From positions 248,001 through 312,000 of the forward strand of contig NZ_JAKRNK010000005.1 of assembly GCF_022346885.1 (NCBI RefSeq): a DNA stretch of 64,000 bases. The letters are read 5' to 3'. The translations under genes and the position numbers were made by a program. Shown in pieces: positions 26,537 to 35,294 of this stretch (positions are counted from its first letter, which is position 1; each line of letters opens with the position of its first letter). The notes below the pieces were generated by a model. The model had not been told where the DNA came from. It made no database searches and worked only from the letters and a program-made list of their open reading frames with translations. The stretch is from Paenibacillus sp. ACRRX (GTDB lineage: Bacteria > Bacillota > Bacilli > Paenibacillales > Paenibacillaceae).

Positions 26537-27244
26537 CTACCTAATTAGAACGCCGCCAAAAGGAATAACTTCTCTTAGCACACGCCGGACAAAACCATCA
26601 CCTTCAATATCCCGCTCCAGTTGACCGTCGTTTCGTCCCGTTTGCAGCAGTACATAACCTTGTCCAGTCATTTCCCAGTGGTAGTTCATATGTTGGCTCG
26701 CAATTGAATTGCCGTACACACAGGGCTTCAACGTTGCATTTTCTGGATAGGCCACCAAGCTGCCAATATCTACAAAAGTAGGTTGTTCCTCATCCAGCTT
26801 CATAGGATGAAGAGGACCATTGGATACAATGCCTAACAGGCCGTCTTCAGCCGAAAATTTCATTTTAACAAGTTCTCTTGTGATCACCGCGTTTTTAAAA
26901 GTTTGGACTTTACGCTCGACACGCATACCTTCCGTGTAGAACAAAATATGTTTCCATTCAAACAACAGATCCGAGCCCGCTGTAATCGGAATCGTCTGCA
27001 TACAGAAACCAGCAGGAAGACCCAACATAAACTGAGCGGGACCACTCAGTCTGGATTGGATCAACTTACGCTTGCGGTACATTCCTGCAATGTCCATAAA
27101 CCGATCTTCACGCTGCGAAGATTGTCCCTGAAACGATATAATTTGCCTTGGATGCAGCACATTCAGCATCTCTCCATCTTCCAATCGAATCGTCACTGCT
27201 TGGGAAAGGACCGACTCGGCTTCACTCTGAATATGCAATTCCAT
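26537..27244 (-). CDS. AIM24 family protein
   Basis: 235 residues of the AIM24 (TerD/TraB-neighbour beta-sandwich) family, recognised from FMLGLPAGFCMQTIPI, LFEWKHILFYTEGM and the glycine-rich GLLGIVSNG and IPFGGVLIR segments. No signal peptide or membrane helix. The bacterial function is not established; the eukaryotic name comes from mitochondrial biogenesis. The ATG at 27244 is only one base from GGAGG, whereas a TTG two codons later is seven bases from it, so translation may start at the TTG. It is 12 bases downstream of the coiled-coil protein gene, so the two form an operon. Confidence 0.82.
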   Translation of the reverse strand: MELHIQSEAESVLSQAVTIRLEDGEMLNVLHPRQIISFQGQSSQREDRFMDIAGMYRKRKLIQSRLSGPAQFMLGLPAGFCMQTIPITAGSDLLFEWKHILFYTEGMRVERKVQTFKNAVITRELVKMKFSAEDGLLGIVSNGPLHPMKLDEEQPTFVDIGSLVAYPENATLKPCVYGNSIASQHMNYHWEMTGQGYVLLQTGRNDGQLERDIEGDGFVRRVLREVIPFGGVLIR

Positions 27245-27256
27245 TCCTCCATATCC

Positions 27257-27643
27257 CTAACGCCGCCGCTGCCATACCATGACACGCAGCACACGTGTTA
27301 ATACAAAATACAACAAGAGAAGCCCAATGCCTGTAATCACTACAGCTGCTATGCGGCGAACCTGCTGCCTCTGCTCCAGATCCTTCGTCTCAAGCTGCAG
27401 TATACGCTGCATCAACTGTTCATTTTGTCCGCGCAGCTTCTCATTATCAGAGGCTAGCTGCTCCGTTGCTTCTCTATAGTGTTGTTCGCTCTTTATAATC
27501 GATTGTTCCATCTGGTCATACTTAGATCTAAGTTGCTCTACCTCTGAAGGAATCTCAGTTACACCGGTCACCCAATCCCAAAAGCCAGCTTCCGCTTGAG
27601 GGACTGGTCCGAATGCAAAGGCTAGGCCCGTAAACATCAGCAT
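27257..27643 (-). CDS. Exported coiled-coil membrane protein of unknown function
   Basis: At least 128 residues: a hydrophobic signal-like start ending near AEAG, a central coiled coil (about 35-90, Glu/Gln/Leu-rich heptads) and one C-terminal transmembrane helix (IAAVVITGIGLLLLYFVL) with a basic cytoplasmic tail. The first ATG at 27643 has no ribosome binding site and would cut off the basic n-region of the signal peptide. In the same frame, 13 codons upstream at 27682, an ATA codon lies eight bases after GAGAGGGGG. Forms an operon with the AIM24 gene. Confidence 0.7.
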   Translation of the reverse strand: MLMFTGLAFAFGPVPQAEAGFWDWVTGVTEIPSEVEQLRSKYDQMEQSIIKSEQHYREATEQLASDNEKLRGQNEQLMQRILQLETKDLEQRQQVRRIAAVVITGIGLLLLYFVLTRVLRVMVWQRRR

Positions 27644-27682
27644 TAATAATAAAATAGCCTTTGTACGCTTATAGATATTTAT

Positions 27683-28039
27683 AAGCTTGTCCCCCTCTCA
27701 TCACGGATATATAGGATTAGACAAAACATAAAGCAATGATTCATGTGGAAAATGACTGCTGATATGGAATATATACGATATTTGTCGAAACTAGTTTCTT
27801 TTCCTGCTGTGTATATTTTATATATAAACCGAATATAACATCCATGCAACTACTTCCTTCAATTGTTATTTTAATCCTGTATGTTGGGCCAAAGGAAACA
27901 CATAATAAATGAAACCTGTCAGGCTTATTATTAAATGTCTAATGTCTAAGCACATCAAAATGAGGTCGGAGAAAGTCTCCAACCTCTTCATAAACGTGTG
28001 ATTATATTAAAGGTGATACTTCTACGGCTGGCAACAATG
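27683..28039. other. Intergenic region with a Spo0A-box match and a terminator
   Basis: About 350 AT-rich bases without a gene. TGTCGAA, a Spo0A-box match, lies at 27783-27789, about 100 bases upstream of the coiled-coil protein gene. An imperfect hairpin at 27962-27986 serves the transporter operon on the right. Confidence 0.45.
27956..27986 (-). terminator. Terminator of the siderophore transporter operon
   Basis: On the minus strand GAGGTtGGAGA pairs with TCTCCgACCTC around CTT with one mismatch, followed by ATTTTG. Confidence 0.6.
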
Positions 28040-29065
28040 TTACTTTTTGCTCCGCAGCAGTAAATATACAAAATAAGGGACACCCACAATAGAAATAACA
28101 ATTCCAACAGGCAGCTCAGCTGGAGCAAACACGGTCTTCCCGATAAAGTCGGAACCAACTACAAGCAGCATGCCAATGACTCCAGCCACAGGTATTACCC
28201 GGGCATGTTCAACGCCAACTAGACGTTTGGCAATGTGAGGGGCAATTAAGCCTACAAAACCAATACTGCCCGATACAGCTACACAAGCACTAACAAGCCC
28301 TACACTGCACAAGAGCAGCAAGAATCGATCCCGTTCAAGACGAACCCCAAGGCTCTTAGATGGCGCGTCACCTAACATGAACATATCAAGTTCTCTCGAC
28401 TTCACCATAATGACAGGAATCAGCAAAATCAACCACGGAAGAACTGTTAATATGTACATCCAGTTTGCATTCCATATACTGCCCGTCAGCCACACTGTCG
28501 CCATTTCGAAATCATTTGGATTCATCTTTAACGACACAAACAAGGTTAAGGCACCAAATGCTGATCCTACCGCAATACCTACAAGCAGCAAGCGCTGTGG
28601 GTCCAGTTGACCATGACGCCATGACAGTGCATAGATGATAAGTGCAGAAAGTACACCTCCTACCCATCCGAACAGTGGCATCGCCATCACGGAAGCAAAG
28701 CCTGCTTCTTTCAGCGTACCGCCGAAAAAGAGCATAAACATGACAATGGCAGCCCCTGCGCCTGCATTGATGCCAAGCAAACCCGGATCTGCCAGGCCAT
28801 TACGTGAAATCCCTTGGATAACCGTCCCTGCTATGGCAAGCCCAATCCCCACCAATGCGGCAATGACGATACGGGGTAGGCGGAACTCGAAAATGACCAG
28901 ATCATGTTCTGGCACAGGATTATGGCGCAACAGCGTGTTTACCACATCTGTAATGGTCATATCGAATTCACCATTCGTCAGACTGACGTAGATCATAATC
29001 AATGTCAGGGCAATCCCTGTTCCCAGAACGAGCCAGAACCGGCTGCGCGTTAACAAGCTAGGCAT
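28040..29065 (-). CDS. Iron-siderophore ABC transporter permease, FecCD family (distal)
   Basis: 341 residues with about nine to ten membrane helices typical of FecCD permeases. Signatures are RLPRIVIAALVGIGLAIAGT, ISRNGLADPGLLGINAGAG and the coupling region SIGFVGLIAPHIAKRLVG. The ATG at 29065 is eight bases after GGGAGG and overlaps the end of the upstream permease gene by eight bases, so translation is coupled. It pairs with the other permease to form the channel that imports ferric siderophore. No ATPase gene is in this operon, so the complex probably borrows one encoded elsewhere, as Feu does with YusV in B. subtilis. Confidence 0.92.
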   Translation of the reverse strand: MPSLLTRSRFWLVLGTGIALTLIMIYVSLTNGEFDMTITDVVNTLLRHNPVPEHDLVIFEFRLPRIVIAALVGIGLAIAGTVIQGISRNGLADPGLLGINAGAGAAIVMFMLFFGGTLKEAGFASVMAMPLFGWVGGVLSALIIYALSWRHGQLDPQRLLLVGIAVGSAFGALTLFVSLKMNPNDFEMATVWLTGSIWNANWMYILTVLPWLILLIPVIMVKSRELDMFMLGDAPSKSLGVRLERDRFLLLLCSVGLVSACVAVSGSIGFVGLIAPHIAKRLVGVEHARVIPVAGVIGMLLVVGSDFIGKTVFAPAELPVGIVISIVGVPYFVYLLLRSKK

Positions 29066-30065
29066 GCTCACGTCCTCCCTTTTTTCGGATCAGATAAAGG
29101 AAGAATGGGACACCGATAATCGCTGTCACCACACCTACTGGCATCTCGAACGGATAATTCAAGAACCGACTCAACACGTCGGATAGTCCCAAGAACACAG
29201 CACCAATAACCCCTGCGCAAGGAATGACCCACTTATAATCGACACCAATTAAGAACCGTGTAATGTGCGGGATAATTAGCCCGACAAAACCTATCTTACC
29301 AGCAAGCGCTACGGCTATCCCCGTCAGAAGAATAACACTAAGCATGGTAACCATCTTAATAAGTGCTGTCTTCTGTCCTAGACTAGTCGCCACCTCACTC
29401 CCGAGGGACAACACAGTGATAGAGTTAGCGATAATGACGGCGAGCGCTATACCCACAACAGCAAACGGAATTGCAAATTTGATAAGCTCAGGGTCCATCT
29501 GATTCAAACGTGCGTTATACCAGAAGCTTATATTTTGTGATATTTGAAAATAAGTTGCAACTGCAGCTGACACACTGCTGAGAAACGTCCCGATAATGGT
29601 GCCCAGAATGGCCATTCGAACAGGGGACGTACCTCCCGGTATGATGGACGCCAGCCCAAATATAATGCCTACACTAAGCGCGGAGCCAATCAACGAGCCG
29701 ATAATCATCTCCATCGAGGAAGCTCCAGGCAGCATAATCATCATCAAGGTGATGACAAATGCCGAGCCGTCGCTAATCCCGAGAATCGAAGGTGATGCCA
29801 AGTAGTTGCGAGTCATCCCCTGCATCAAAGCCCCAGATATGGCAAGGAACGCCCCAATAAGGAGCGCTCCAATCACACGTGGCAAGCGAGAGTGCATGAC
29901 GATTTGGTGGTTGACATTATCAGGGTCAAATCTGACAATGGCTTCCCACACCGTGCTGGCGTCGATATTTTTGGCACCATACAGTACGGACAATAAAATG
30001 GTCAGTACGATAGCAAACGGAGCCGCTATTAATATGATGGCCGTTATCGATTTTGAACTACGCAT
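29058..30065 (-). CDS. Iron-siderophore ABC transporter permease, FecCD family (proximal)
   Basis: 335 residues, polytopic. MHSRLPRVIGALLIGAFLAISG and MTRNYLASPSILGISDGSA are the FecCD signatures, and KIGFVGLIIPHITRFLIG is the coupling motif that contacts the ATPase. The ribosome binding site is weak (GAG at a long distance), so translation may depend on the binding-protein gene just upstream, whose stop is 27 bases away. Partner of the distal permease and of the lipoprotein in a FeuABC-like importer. Confidence 0.92.
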   Translation of the reverse strand: MRSSKSITAIILIAAPFAIVLTILLSVLYGAKNIDASTVWEAIVRFDPDNVNHQIVMHSRLPRVIGALLIGAFLAISGALMQGMTRNYLASPSILGISDGSAFVITLMMIMLPGASSMEMIIGSLIGSALSVGIIFGLASIIPGGTSPVRMAILGTIIGTFLSSVSAAVATYFQISQNISFWYNARLNQMDPELIKFAIPFAVVGIALAVIIANSITVLSLGSEVATSLGQKTALIKMVTMLSVILLTGIAVALAGKIGFVGLIIPHITRFLIGVDYKWVIPCAGVIGAVFLGLSDVLSRFLNYPFEMPVGVVTAIIGVPFFLYLIRKKGGREHA

Positions 30066-30092
30066 GATGTTATCTACTCGCTTTGCTATTAA

Positions 30093-31097
30093 TTAGTTGT
30101 GCAGTTTTTCTGCTGCCGCTTCAATAAACTTAATCTTGCTTAACGCAGTTCCACCTTGAGCAAGCGGATCTACCACGTTTACGTATACTTTGTTGTTCTT
30201 CACAGCGTTCATGCTCTTCCAGATTGGATTGCTCTCTAGATCTTTCAGAGCGTTTGGATTGTCTTTGCTCTCAGATTCAGCAAATTGAACAAATAATACA
30301 TCCGGATTTATTTCACTCAATTTCTCCAAGGAAACCTTTTCTTGAGCTTTAGCAGCCAATACTTCTGCTGGTGGCGTCAATCCAAGATCAGAGTACAATA
30401 TCGGGTTAAAGAATACGCCTTGTGGATAGATCATGATGCTGCCCGCACGAATACGGAGGCTTACTACTTTCTTGTCTTTTAAGCTATCGCCGATTTTAGC
30501 CTTCGACTCTTCGATACTCTTTTTGTACTTCTCCAGTTCTTCGCTTGCTTTCGTTTGCTTGCCTGTCAACTCAGCCAGCAAGTTCAGGTTCGCTTCCCAG
30601 TCCGTTGCAATATGGGAGACCGGAATATAAGTAGCGATTTTGTTTAACTTCTCGCCTACTTCTGGCTTAGCTTTTGTGGAACCAAGAATAACGTCCGGTT
30701 TCATCTTCAAAATGGCTTCAAAGTTAGGCTGCATCTTTTCCCCTGAAGATTCTGTCTTAGCTGTAACAGATTGGAACAATTCTGGGAACTTTCCTCCCAC
30801 CGTAATACCGCCAACAGGTTCAACGCCTAGTACAACAGCATCTTCCATCGATTCCATGCTGCCTGCGATTACGACACGCTCCACTTTAGAAGGAACTGTA
30901 TATTCTTTATCTAAATACTTAATTGTAACGGTTTCTTTGGCTGCATCTGCTTTAGGCTGTTCTGTAGTCGTTTGCTCGGCAGCCCCCTTTGTATCTGTTC
31001 CCGTAGTTGCTGCAGTATCTGTTTTGGAACCACATGCCGAGATCACGAGCACAAGAGCCAATAACAGCGCCCAGCCCATAGCTTTCTTTGTCTTCAT
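30093..31097 (-). CDS. Iron-siderophore ABC transporter substrate-binding lipoprotein (FeuA-like)
   Basis: 334 residues with a signal peptide and the lipobox VISAC (Cys22), then a Thr/Ala-rich linker and a two-lobed helical-backbone binding domain of the FepB/FhuD cluster (VERVVIAGSMESMEDAVVLG through EAILKMKPDVILGS). It should capture a ferric siderophore outside the membrane. Promoter-proximal gene of the importer operon. A Fur box at 31134 lies just upstream, and the AraC-type regulator gene upstream resembles Btr, which activates feuABC in response to bacillibactin in B. subtilis. The exact siderophore is inferred, not shown. Confidence 0.92.
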   Translation of the reverse strand: MKTKKAMGWALLLALVLVISACGSKTDTAATTGTDTKGAAEQTTTEQPKADAAKETVTIKYLDKEYTVPSKVERVVIAGSMESMEDAVVLGVEPVGGITVGGKFPELFQSVTAKTESSGEKMQPNFEAILKMKPDVILGSTKAKPEVGEKLNKIATYIPVSHIATDWEANLNLLAELTGKQTKASEELEKYKKSIEESKAKIGDSLKDKKVVSLRIRAGSIMIYPQGVFFNPILYSDLGLTPPAEVLAAKAQEKVSLEKLSEINPDVLFVQFAESESKDNPNALKDLESNPIWKSMNAVKNNKVYVNVVDPLAQGGTALSKIKFIEAAAEKLHN

Positions 31098-31133
31098 TGC
31101 TTGAATATCCCCTCTCTATTTGTTGCATCCAAT

Positions 31134-31148
31134 TGATAACTATTATCA
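31134..31148. promoter_or_regulatory. Fur box of the siderophore importer operon
   Basis: TGATAACTATTATCA matches the 7-1-7 Fur consensus TGATAATnATTATCA with one mismatch. It lies 37 bases before the binding-protein start codon. Confidence 0.85.
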
Positions 31149-31208
31149 TTATCAATGAGAATTATATACGAGCTGACTCATCTGAAACATGGACGAATCA
31201 CGGAATTG

Positions 31209-32861
31209 TCATGGACATTTTTCATTAAACAGCTCTAAAGTATGTTGTATGATGCTTTCATGCGACCACGGAGAGCTCTCTCGCCATGGCTCAGAAGTGA
31301 TCCGATAAGTACGATTCGACTTCACCGCCCTGATCTTGCTCCACTCTGGCGAGCTTTGAATATCCTTCCAACGTGCTAACGACTCATTCTCCTGGCATAC
31401 GAGTACTAAAATGTAATCTGGATCGAGTTCTTGAAGTTGAGCGATACTTGTCGGTTCATTTAGCTCCGGCGATTGCAACGGACACCTTGACTGAATACCA
31501 AGATCACCATAGAACACCTCTGTCATCGCCTCATTGCTGTAAATATGAAATTCATGTTTAAAAATACGCACGATGAGACAAGTAGCATCCGCAATACGCT
31601 GCTTCAGAATAGCTGCGGCGTTGCTGGCTTGGTGATCATACTGATGCAGCCAACGCCTGGCTTCTTCCTCCAACTGCAGGTGCCCAGCGATTGTCATGAG
31701 TTGATCCCGCCAATTCAACTGATGCGGAACTAGTAGCAACGGCGCAATTTCCCGCAGCTTCTCACTATGTTCTGCCTCCAAGTTGTCATAACAAAGAATC
31801 GCTTCCGGTTTCGCCTGTCGCAGTGTCTCAACGTTGTCATCCCAGTATTCGTTGTACCGATAAGCACTAAGATGTACAGGGATATCATTACGATACGTAT
31901 CATAGTAATAAGCTCCCCATTTCGGGTGAAGGGGTGCCGCGTAGGGAATAAAATGAAGTGGAGCGAGATACCCAAGCAGGTTAATACCTCCGAATACCGC
32001 TATCTTGCGCTGCCTGTTCTTCATATAAACTGTTGGAGCTACACCAACCTGCTGCTTAAACTTGCGACTGAAATAAAACTCGTCCTGATAACCCACCTGA
32101 GCTGCCAGGTCTTTGAGTTTCATTTCGGCTCTTGTAAGCAGTTGCTTGGCCCGTTTCATTCGTACGGAAGTCAAATAATCCAGCGCGCTCATGCCATACA
32201 TTTTCTTAAACAGCTCCGCATAGTATTTGGCGCTAATATCCGCCATACGGGCGAGCTGATCCATCGATAGACTCTGATCATAATGGTTGTCCATGTACAG
32301 CTTAGTTGCTTCCAGTGCCGTCAGACTATCCTTAGGGGAATTTCGCAGATGTTTCATCATGTGATATAACATCTCCTGAAACATCGCGTGCGCACGGAAC
32401 CGCTCAAGTCCATCGCCCTTTTGGAACCATCTCAACAGTTCGGTGCCGTACATCGTCCACGAGACTGATGCGTTCAGCATTAGCTCCCCTTCATTCGGGA
32501 ATAAGTCGTGCGGAGGGGCAACACATTTAGGCTCTCTAGGCATCCCGCCGTCTTCCAGCACTTCATAGGCGATCGCCACAAGCTCAATCGTATCTGAAGC
32601 TGCTACATAAGCGCCGAAGGTCTGTCCAGGCGGACAGGCAAATACGGAGCCACTCTTTGCTGTATGCTCCTGCTCACCAATCGTTACTTTTCCAGCCCCC
32701 GATAGCACGATGATTAAAATATGAGTAAAGGTAAACTGCTGCGTCCACCGGACCTCACAATTGCGATGAATTATATTTACATCTCTAAGTCGAATAATCC
32801 ATGCATCCACATCCTCTGCTGGGAACGATAGGTTCTCTGTTATTGCCGCTTTACTATCCAT
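31209..32861 (-). CDS. AraC-family activator fused to a siderophore-binding domain (Btr-like)
   Basis: 550 residues in three parts: an N-terminal cupin-like region (about 1-170), a double helix-turn-helix of the AraC type (about 185-285, SLSMDQLARMADISAKYYAE and DLAAQVGYQDEFYFSRKFKQ) and a C-terminal periplasmic-binding-like domain (about 290-550, IAVFGGINLLGYLAPL). This is the layout of B. subtilis Btr, which senses bacillibactin directly and activates the uptake operon. GGTGG lies six bases before the ATG at 32861. The gene is on the same strand just upstream of the importer, with Fur boxes before both. Confidence 0.9.
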   Translation of the reverse strand: MDSKAAITENLSFPAEDVDAWIIRLRDVNIIHRNCEVRWTQQFTFTHILIIVLSGAGKVTIGEQEHTAKSGSVFACPPGQTFGAYVAASDTIELVAIAYEVLEDGGMPREPKCVAPPHDLFPNEGELMLNASVSWTMYGTELLRWFQKGDGLERFRAHAMFQEMLYHMMKHLRNSPKDSLTALEATKLYMDNHYDQSLSMDQLARMADISAKYYAELFKKMYGMSALDYLTSVRMKRAKQLLTRAEMKLKDLAAQVGYQDEFYFSRKFKQQVGVAPTVYMKNRQRKIAVFGGINLLGYLAPLHFIPYAAPLHPKWGAYYYDTYRNDIPVHLSAYRYNEYWDDNVETLRQAKPEAILCYDNLEAEHSEKLREIAPLLLVPHQLNWRDQLMTIAGHLQLEEEARRWLHQYDHQASNAAAILKQRIADATCLIVRIFKHEFHIYSNEAMTEVFYGDLGIQSRCPLQSPELNEPTSIAQLQELDPDYILVLVCQENESLARWKDIQSSPEWSKIRAVKSNRTYRITSEPWRESSPWSHESIIQHTLELFNEKCP

Positions 32862-32954
32862 GAAGGTCCACCACACTTATGATTAATTGACGTTTGCCTG
32901 TTTACAGTCCAATGAGATGACGTTATCATTTAGCCCCATCATCACATTCGTAAT

Positions 32955-32969
32955 TGATAATTGTTATCA
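32955..32969. promoter_or_regulatory. Fur box upstream of the Btr-like regulator
   Basis: TGATAATTGTTATCA matches the 7-1-7 Fur consensus with one mismatch, about 94 bases before the start codon. Confidence 0.85.
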
Positions 32970-33454
32970 TTTATATGAGTATATCAAAAATTTCGCTGGA
33001 AATCGCCTCATCGCTTTTGATTAAGTGTGGGAAGATGTCAATGGTTATCGATATTGCGCGGATGACGAGTCCACAATGCAGTTGTTGTTATAATTCACAC
33101 CCAACTACAGGCAGTTGAGCACAGCGCATCCTGCCAACAGTAGGCAGTTCAGTAAGTCAGCACAGCTTATTAATACCTATTTGAAGCTGCTTAACATGCA
33201 TTAAGATATCATTTGTGCGCATAGTAAAGCAGGCGGTAGCCTGATTGGCGACGCCTGCCTACATTGCAGCGTTCTAGGAAGAACCTGCGGGCTCATATTA
33301 ACATTTTGCCAAGGTGAACGGACACCTATGGCCCCGTAATAGACAATTACAGCATTGCATTGCAATCGTTCGGTGAGGACTTCAACAGCCCTCTAATTGA
33401 ACCTCGGCAAAACAGTGTTCCCGTTCCCACCAGAATTCACCTCGAATTACTATA
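32970..33454. other. Long intergenic region, no gene recognised
   Basis: About 485 bases without a convincing reading frame on either strand. A hairpin GCAGGCG...CGCCTGC (33229-33258) has no T tail. The base composition is more balanced than in other spacers, so this may be a decayed gene, but I could not recognise any protein segment. Confidence 0.4.
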
Positions 33455-33976
33455 CTACTGATGCGTCAAGTCATACAAATAATGTATATAGTCAGTAGCA
33501 GTACCTGCCTGCCCTAACTGCCGCAGCATCGCTGTAACGTTGCCACGATGATATGTGCCATGATTAACGACATGCTGAATCAAGTCCGAGTAGCTGGTGT
33601 CCAAAGTCCCATAATGAGGATGCGAGATTTGCTTGGCTTCATCAAGATCGCCCTGCTGCTCCATAAAGTCAACGTAACGCCCAGCTAATGTGTGAAATTG
33701 TGCTTCTAATTGCTCTATGTTCCAAGTTTCCGATTCTGTTCGAATACGGCCAACCTCGGTTATCATCTCGTCAATATTGATAGTGTCATTGCTGACCGTT
33801 AACAGCCATACGTTGTCTACACTGTAGATATGCAAGAGCGTCTCCCGAATGCTCGGAAACACACTTTTCACCTGCTGAGTCCATGTAGTCGTATCTGGTA
33901 GAGCTTTCAAATGCTTTATTAGCTTTTCATTGGCCCATACATGATAACTATACAGCTTTCTGGCGTTACTCCCCAT
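33455..33976 (-). CDS. DinB family protein
   Basis: 173 residues, a four-helix-bundle putative metal-dependent enzyme. The metal-ligand histidines are visible in LLHIYSVDNVW and in HVVNHGTYHRGN near the C-terminus. Some DinB/YfiT relatives are thiol transferases using bacillithiol or mycothiol; no substrate can be assigned. The ATG at 33976 is eight or nine bases after GGGAGTG, and the protein then has the usual DinB length. The longer in-frame TTG start overlaps the preceding gene and adds an unconserved basic tail. It is probably co-transcribed with the WYL regulator gene, 50 bases upstream. Confidence 0.85.
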   Translation of the reverse strand: MGSNARKLYSYHVWANEKLIKHLKALPDTTTWTQQVKSVFPSIRETLLHIYSVDNVWLLTVSNDTINIDEMITEVGRIRTESETWNIEQLEAQFHTLAGRYVDFMEQQGDLDEAKQISHPHYGTLDTSYSDLIQHVVNHGTYHRGNVTAMLRQLGQAGTATDYIHYLYDLTHQ

Positions 33977-34026
33977 CAATACCACACTCCCATAATTGGA
34001 TCTAGCCCTTTTATCATACCTTCGCT

Positions 34027-35013
34027 TTACTGACAATTACGGTCAGTCATGCGCAGACTTTCGTAATAATGAAGCATACGTGTCGTCACTTGAATTAGTT
34101 GGTCAATAACAAATTCAGGTTCAGTAACACGAATTGTGCCTCCATATGATAACAACAAGTAAGGCAAAGTCTCCAGCGTGCGCTCATCAAGGCAGAAACG
34201 AGCAGCAGTATCCGAGCGAGCGACCAACGCATGTCCCAATAACCAATGCGCACACAGGTCGTCAAGCGCCTGCTCCCTGCCTTCAATAACCAAAGTTACG
34301 AGCTGTTCTTTATTGTCTAAATTCGGAAGGAGCGACTGCATAAAGAATTGTTTCGCAGAGAAATCTTTTGGTTTCTCATACTGAATCTCCGTGCGATGGA
34401 TCATCTTGATCCGATCCACTCGAAAGCTGCGGATCTCCTCCCGCAGGTGGCAGTGGCCCACTGCATACCACTTGCTCTTCCAATACACGAGGCCATACAG
34501 ATTAAAGAGACGTGTCTCAATCACAGTCCCATAACCTTTCATATATTCAATGGATACAGCAACAAGATCCACGCCCGCAAGCTCTAACTCCTGAAGAGTC
34601 CCTCTAATGGATTCATCAACAGGGGGATGGATGACGTCCAAACCACCCGAATATCGGTTCATCGCGCTGATCTGCTCTTCGTTGCTGTACAGCCTCAGTT
34701 TCGAGATTGCCCCTTGTAATACGTCTTCATGCGGATACCCTGCTTCAATCGCAAACTTTGCTGCATGGATGAGCGTTTTTTGCTCTTCATTGTCAAACAT
34801 AAGCGGAACGTCCTGAAAGTGAGCTAACAGACTGTATCCACCATGATGACCCGAATCCGATACAATCGGTACTCCGCTGGCGCACAAAGCGTCAATATAT
34901 CGATACACTGTGCGAATATGGATCTCGAGCTGCTCCGCGAGCTGCTTCGCCGTCATCCGCCGCCTTGTCTTTAACAGCCATAGGATAGATAGCATGTTAT
35001 CTACTTTTGACAT
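34027..35013 (-). CDS. WYL-domain helix-turn-helix transcriptional regulator (YafY family)
   Basis: 328 residues. An N-terminal winged helix (LLKTRRRMTAKQLAEQLEIH, RTVYRYIDALCASGVPIVS) is followed by a WYL domain (about 150-230, including LYGLVYWKSKWYAVGHCHLR and IRSFRVDRI) and a C-terminal WCX extension. The domain order is that of YafY-type regulators, whose ligands are mostly unknown nucleic acids or small molecules. It precedes the DinB gene on the same strand; such pairs are common and suggest that DinB is a target. Confidence 0.9.
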   Translation of the reverse strand: MSKVDNMLSILWLLKTRRRMTAKQLAEQLEIHIRTVYRYIDALCASGVPIVSDSGHHGGYSLLAHFQDVPLMFDNEEQKTLIHAAKFAIEAGYPHEDVLQGAISKLRLYSNEEQISAMNRYSGGLDVIHPPVDESIRGTLQELELAGVDLVAVSIEYMKGYGTVIETRLFNLYGLVYWKSKWYAVGHCHLREEIRSFRVDRIKMIHRTEIQYEKPKDFSAKQFFMQSLLPNLDNKEQLVTLVIEGREQALDDLCAHWLLGHALVARSDTAARFCLDERTLETLPYLLLSYGGTIRVTEPEFVIDQLIQVTTRMLHYYESLRMTDRNCQ

Positions 35014-35294
35014 ATATGCCGCATCCCTTCACTCGATGATTAACTGGTCAAGTTGGCTGTGATACCTTATTTCATCTGAAAAGCAATCAGATACTTTACT
35101 TCATCTTAGAGGCAATCATCATCACCCATCGCAGATACCTCTTTGACACTATTTGTGTCATTTAGTGTATGCTTTTTATTATGCGATCTTGAGAGATTGC
35201 CGACATGTGGGTACTCTGAAAGTTCTACACTTGCACAAATCAGCCTCATCCTTATGGATATACCTCTCCTCAATCTCCCTGTCCTACCATTTAA
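35014..35294. other. Intergenic region, nothing recognised
   Basis: About 280 bases between the aldo/keto reductase stop and the WYL regulator start. Reading frames present lack ribosome binding sites and overlap the reductase gene antisense. Confidence 0.4.

Noticed and set aside
33229-33258. GCAGGCG/CGCCTGC hairpin as a terminator
   Set aside because: No T tract on either strand and no gene ends next to it.
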